NCBI RefSeq assembly: GCF_001750165.1
Contig: NZ_CP015411.1
Location: 3,758,501-3,822,500, forward strand
Origin: Pseudoalteromonas luteoviolacea
Lineage (GTDB): Bacteria; Pseudomonadota; Gammaproteobacteria; Enterobacterales; Alteromonadaceae
Direction of reading: 5' to 3'
DNA: 64,000 bases
A program made the position numbers and the translations under genes. Below the pieces are notes generated by a model. It was not told the DNA's origin and ran no database searches. It saw only the letters and a program-made list of their open reading frames with translations. This document shows, one piece after another, positions 62,970-64,000 of the stretch (position 1 is the stretch's first letter; every line of letters starts with the position of its first letter).

Positions 62970-63678
62970 ATTCAATATACTCCTTTGCAGTCATTGGAAA
63001 ATACTGTACGTGACTGTGTAGAATATGAGTCGGTTCGGGGTCTACAACCTCTACTGGTATATCCTTATGGCGAGCTATATCCAAAGCCATTTGCGTGATA
63101 TTGACACTGAAAGAAGTTCCCATAAATACCATTTTAGTGGCATCCCACATGCGTTGCTGTGCTCTATTTATGCCATATAAATCGGTATAAAACTCATCAA
63201 AAAGCAAAACAAACGGCTTAAGAGAAACATTAAGCTCAGGACCTTTACTGGAGATCTTGAACAACTCGAGTAACGATTCGGTTAGATTACTTTCATCTAC
63301 TTGCTGCCACGGTGTCGTTTCAATATCGACTTCTTCGCCTTGGACATGATATTGGGTCATCTTATCAATTCGTCCATGGATAGAAATAAAACCCCTGTTA
63401 CCCGCCTTGCCATCTAACCCATCTATATTTTGGGTTATTAATAACTTATCAGCTAGCCAATGATGCACAGTATTTGGACCATGATGACGATATGTCACAA
63501 ACCGATGATAATACCACTTTAAAAACTCAGCTGGATTTTGCTCATACATCGCACGAGTTGCCATTTGCTGAGGCGTATAATTGCGGCTACCAATCGTCCA
63601 ATAACCATCTTCACCACGGAAAGTAGGAATGCCACTCTCAGCACTAACACCTGCACCAGTAATATAAAGCGTCGTCAT
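62953..63678 (-). CDS. Sir2-family NAD-dependent protein deacylase, cysteine-free
   Basis: The protein has 241 residues. The NAD-binding start is YITGAGVSAESGIPTFRG (residues 5-22), the core motif TQNIDGL is at 82-88 and the catalytic His is H101 in SIHGRID. The segment MGTSFSVNIT stands for the usual GTSLxVxPA. The sequence contains no cysteine at all, so the four-Cys zinc site of classical sirtuins is absent; the zinc loop seems replaced by a QYHVQGEEVDIETTPWQQ segment. It overlaps the GNAT gene, and the pair may set and remove an acyl mark on a shared target. The likely reaction is deacylation or ADP-ribosyl transfer; this is inference. Confidence 0.88.
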   Translation of the reverse strand: MTTLYITGAGVSAESGIPTFRGEDGYWTIGSRNYTPQQMATRAMYEQNPAEFLKWYYHRFVTYRHHGPNTVHHWLADKLLITQNIDGLDGKAGNRGFISIHGRIDKMTQYHVQGEEVDIETTPWQQVDESNLTESLLELFKISSKGPELNVSLKPFVLLFDEFYTDLYGINRAQQRMWDATKMVFMGTSFSVNITQMALDIARHKDIPVEVVDPEPTHILHSHVQYFPMTAKEYIEYGDHT

Positions 63679-63748
63679 CTGTAAATCGCTCCAAAATCAA
63701 ACAAATAATAATACCCATGCCAATAAGAGATAGCTAGGCTGTTAGTGT

Positions 63749-64000
63749 TTAAAAGTGCTTAACTTCTGGCAGTACTTCTAGGTGCTTTTTAGTACACCCC
63801 AAAGACAACCAACTTGTCGTTTGTTTTAAACAAAAAGAGTGTACCTTACCTCCTGTGGATTTATCTCTGGTGCATGCATACTGGACGGCTTCCAAGGCAC
63901 TTTTGCCAAAGTCCATTGCCGCTATTGCCCAATTAGCACCAGAGCCAATAGCCCAGTTCACTTGCAAGGGCTCCAAGAATCGTTTGCCATGACGAATTTC
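63749..64000 (-). CDS. C-terminal end of a probable Ntn-hydrolase (proteasome-like) protein
   Basis: The frame is open to the window edge, so only its C-terminal 83 residues are seen. The text WAIGSGANWAIAAMDFGKSA followed by LEAVQYACTRDKSTGGKV resembles the end of proteasome/HslV-type Ntn-hydrolases, in which a G-S-G-xx-A helix and a R-D-xx-TGG-x-V strand are conserved. The catalytic N-terminal residue lies outside. A phage- or plasmid-derived or housekeeping type cannot be told apart. The call rests on this one motif. Confidence 0.45.
   Translation of the reverse strand, partial: EIRHGKRFLEPLQVNWAIGSGANWAIAAMDFGKSALEAVQYACTRDKSTGGKVHSFCLKQTTSWLSLGCTKKHLEVLPEVKHF

Overview
The window reads as chromosome of a marine gammaproteobacterium of the Alteromonadales, most likely Pseudoalteromonas or a close relative. 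The reasons are the moderately AT-rich sequence, the gene order rpsT / murJ-ribF-ileS, the abundance of large TonB-dependent receptors sharing one N-terminal leader type, and the YbaM, PriC, ComFB and GrxA homologues. The genus is inferred from gene content and protein style; no 16S gene is present. I saw no tRNA, rRNA or CRISPR array.

1-20.4 kb is mostly core genome. ileS (its 3' end lies beyond the left edge), ribF and murJ read leftward and rpsT diverges from them. Then come a single-domain response regulator, two small membrane proteins, smrA, a 47-residue exported peptide gene, a GhrA-like reductase, a two-domain acyltransferase resembling the ornithine-lipid synthase OlsF, a membrane-anchored thioredoxin, a TonB-dependent receptor, ppiC, grxA and the cold-shock type helicase deaD. 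mtfA follows, with three extra tandem copies of its 3' end decaying downstream, and then a HrpB-like helicase.

20.4-33.8 kb is accessory. It has two paralogous small lipoproteins and a dead IS30-family element with matching terminal repeats, into which an IS630-family element (also dead) inserted at a TA. Next is an array of three large TonB-dependent receptors, all leftward, each preceded by a long leader that is A-rich on the + strand (U/G-rich in the transcript).

33.8-41.1 kb carries DNA-repair and replication genes. polB (Pol II) and dinG diverge across 23 bp that abut a degenerate LexA-box-like sequence. A compact operon dinG-yfcA-priC-HDAC-like gene follows, then comFB-ybaM.

41.2-64 kb is a mosaic of secretion, efflux and metabolism: a NEP1-like (NLP) cytolysin with an intact GHRHDWE motif, a protein built from an internal duplication, an RND pump with its adaptor, and a GH16-like glucanase. 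Next comes a candidate amino-acid-to-alcohol module: a CadC-like membrane regulator, a divergent flavin amine oxidase, and a ThDP-dependent 2-keto acid decarboxylase with an altered HH motif; an AdhP-type alcohol dehydrogenase lies 5.5 kb further on. Between them sit two spondin-domain secreted proteins with an OmpR/EnvZ-type two-component system, and a MATE pump. The right end holds an ACT-domain protein, an ankyrin-like protein, a GNAT/sirtuin pair in which the sirtuin has no cysteine, and the C-terminal end of a probable Ntn-hydrolase.
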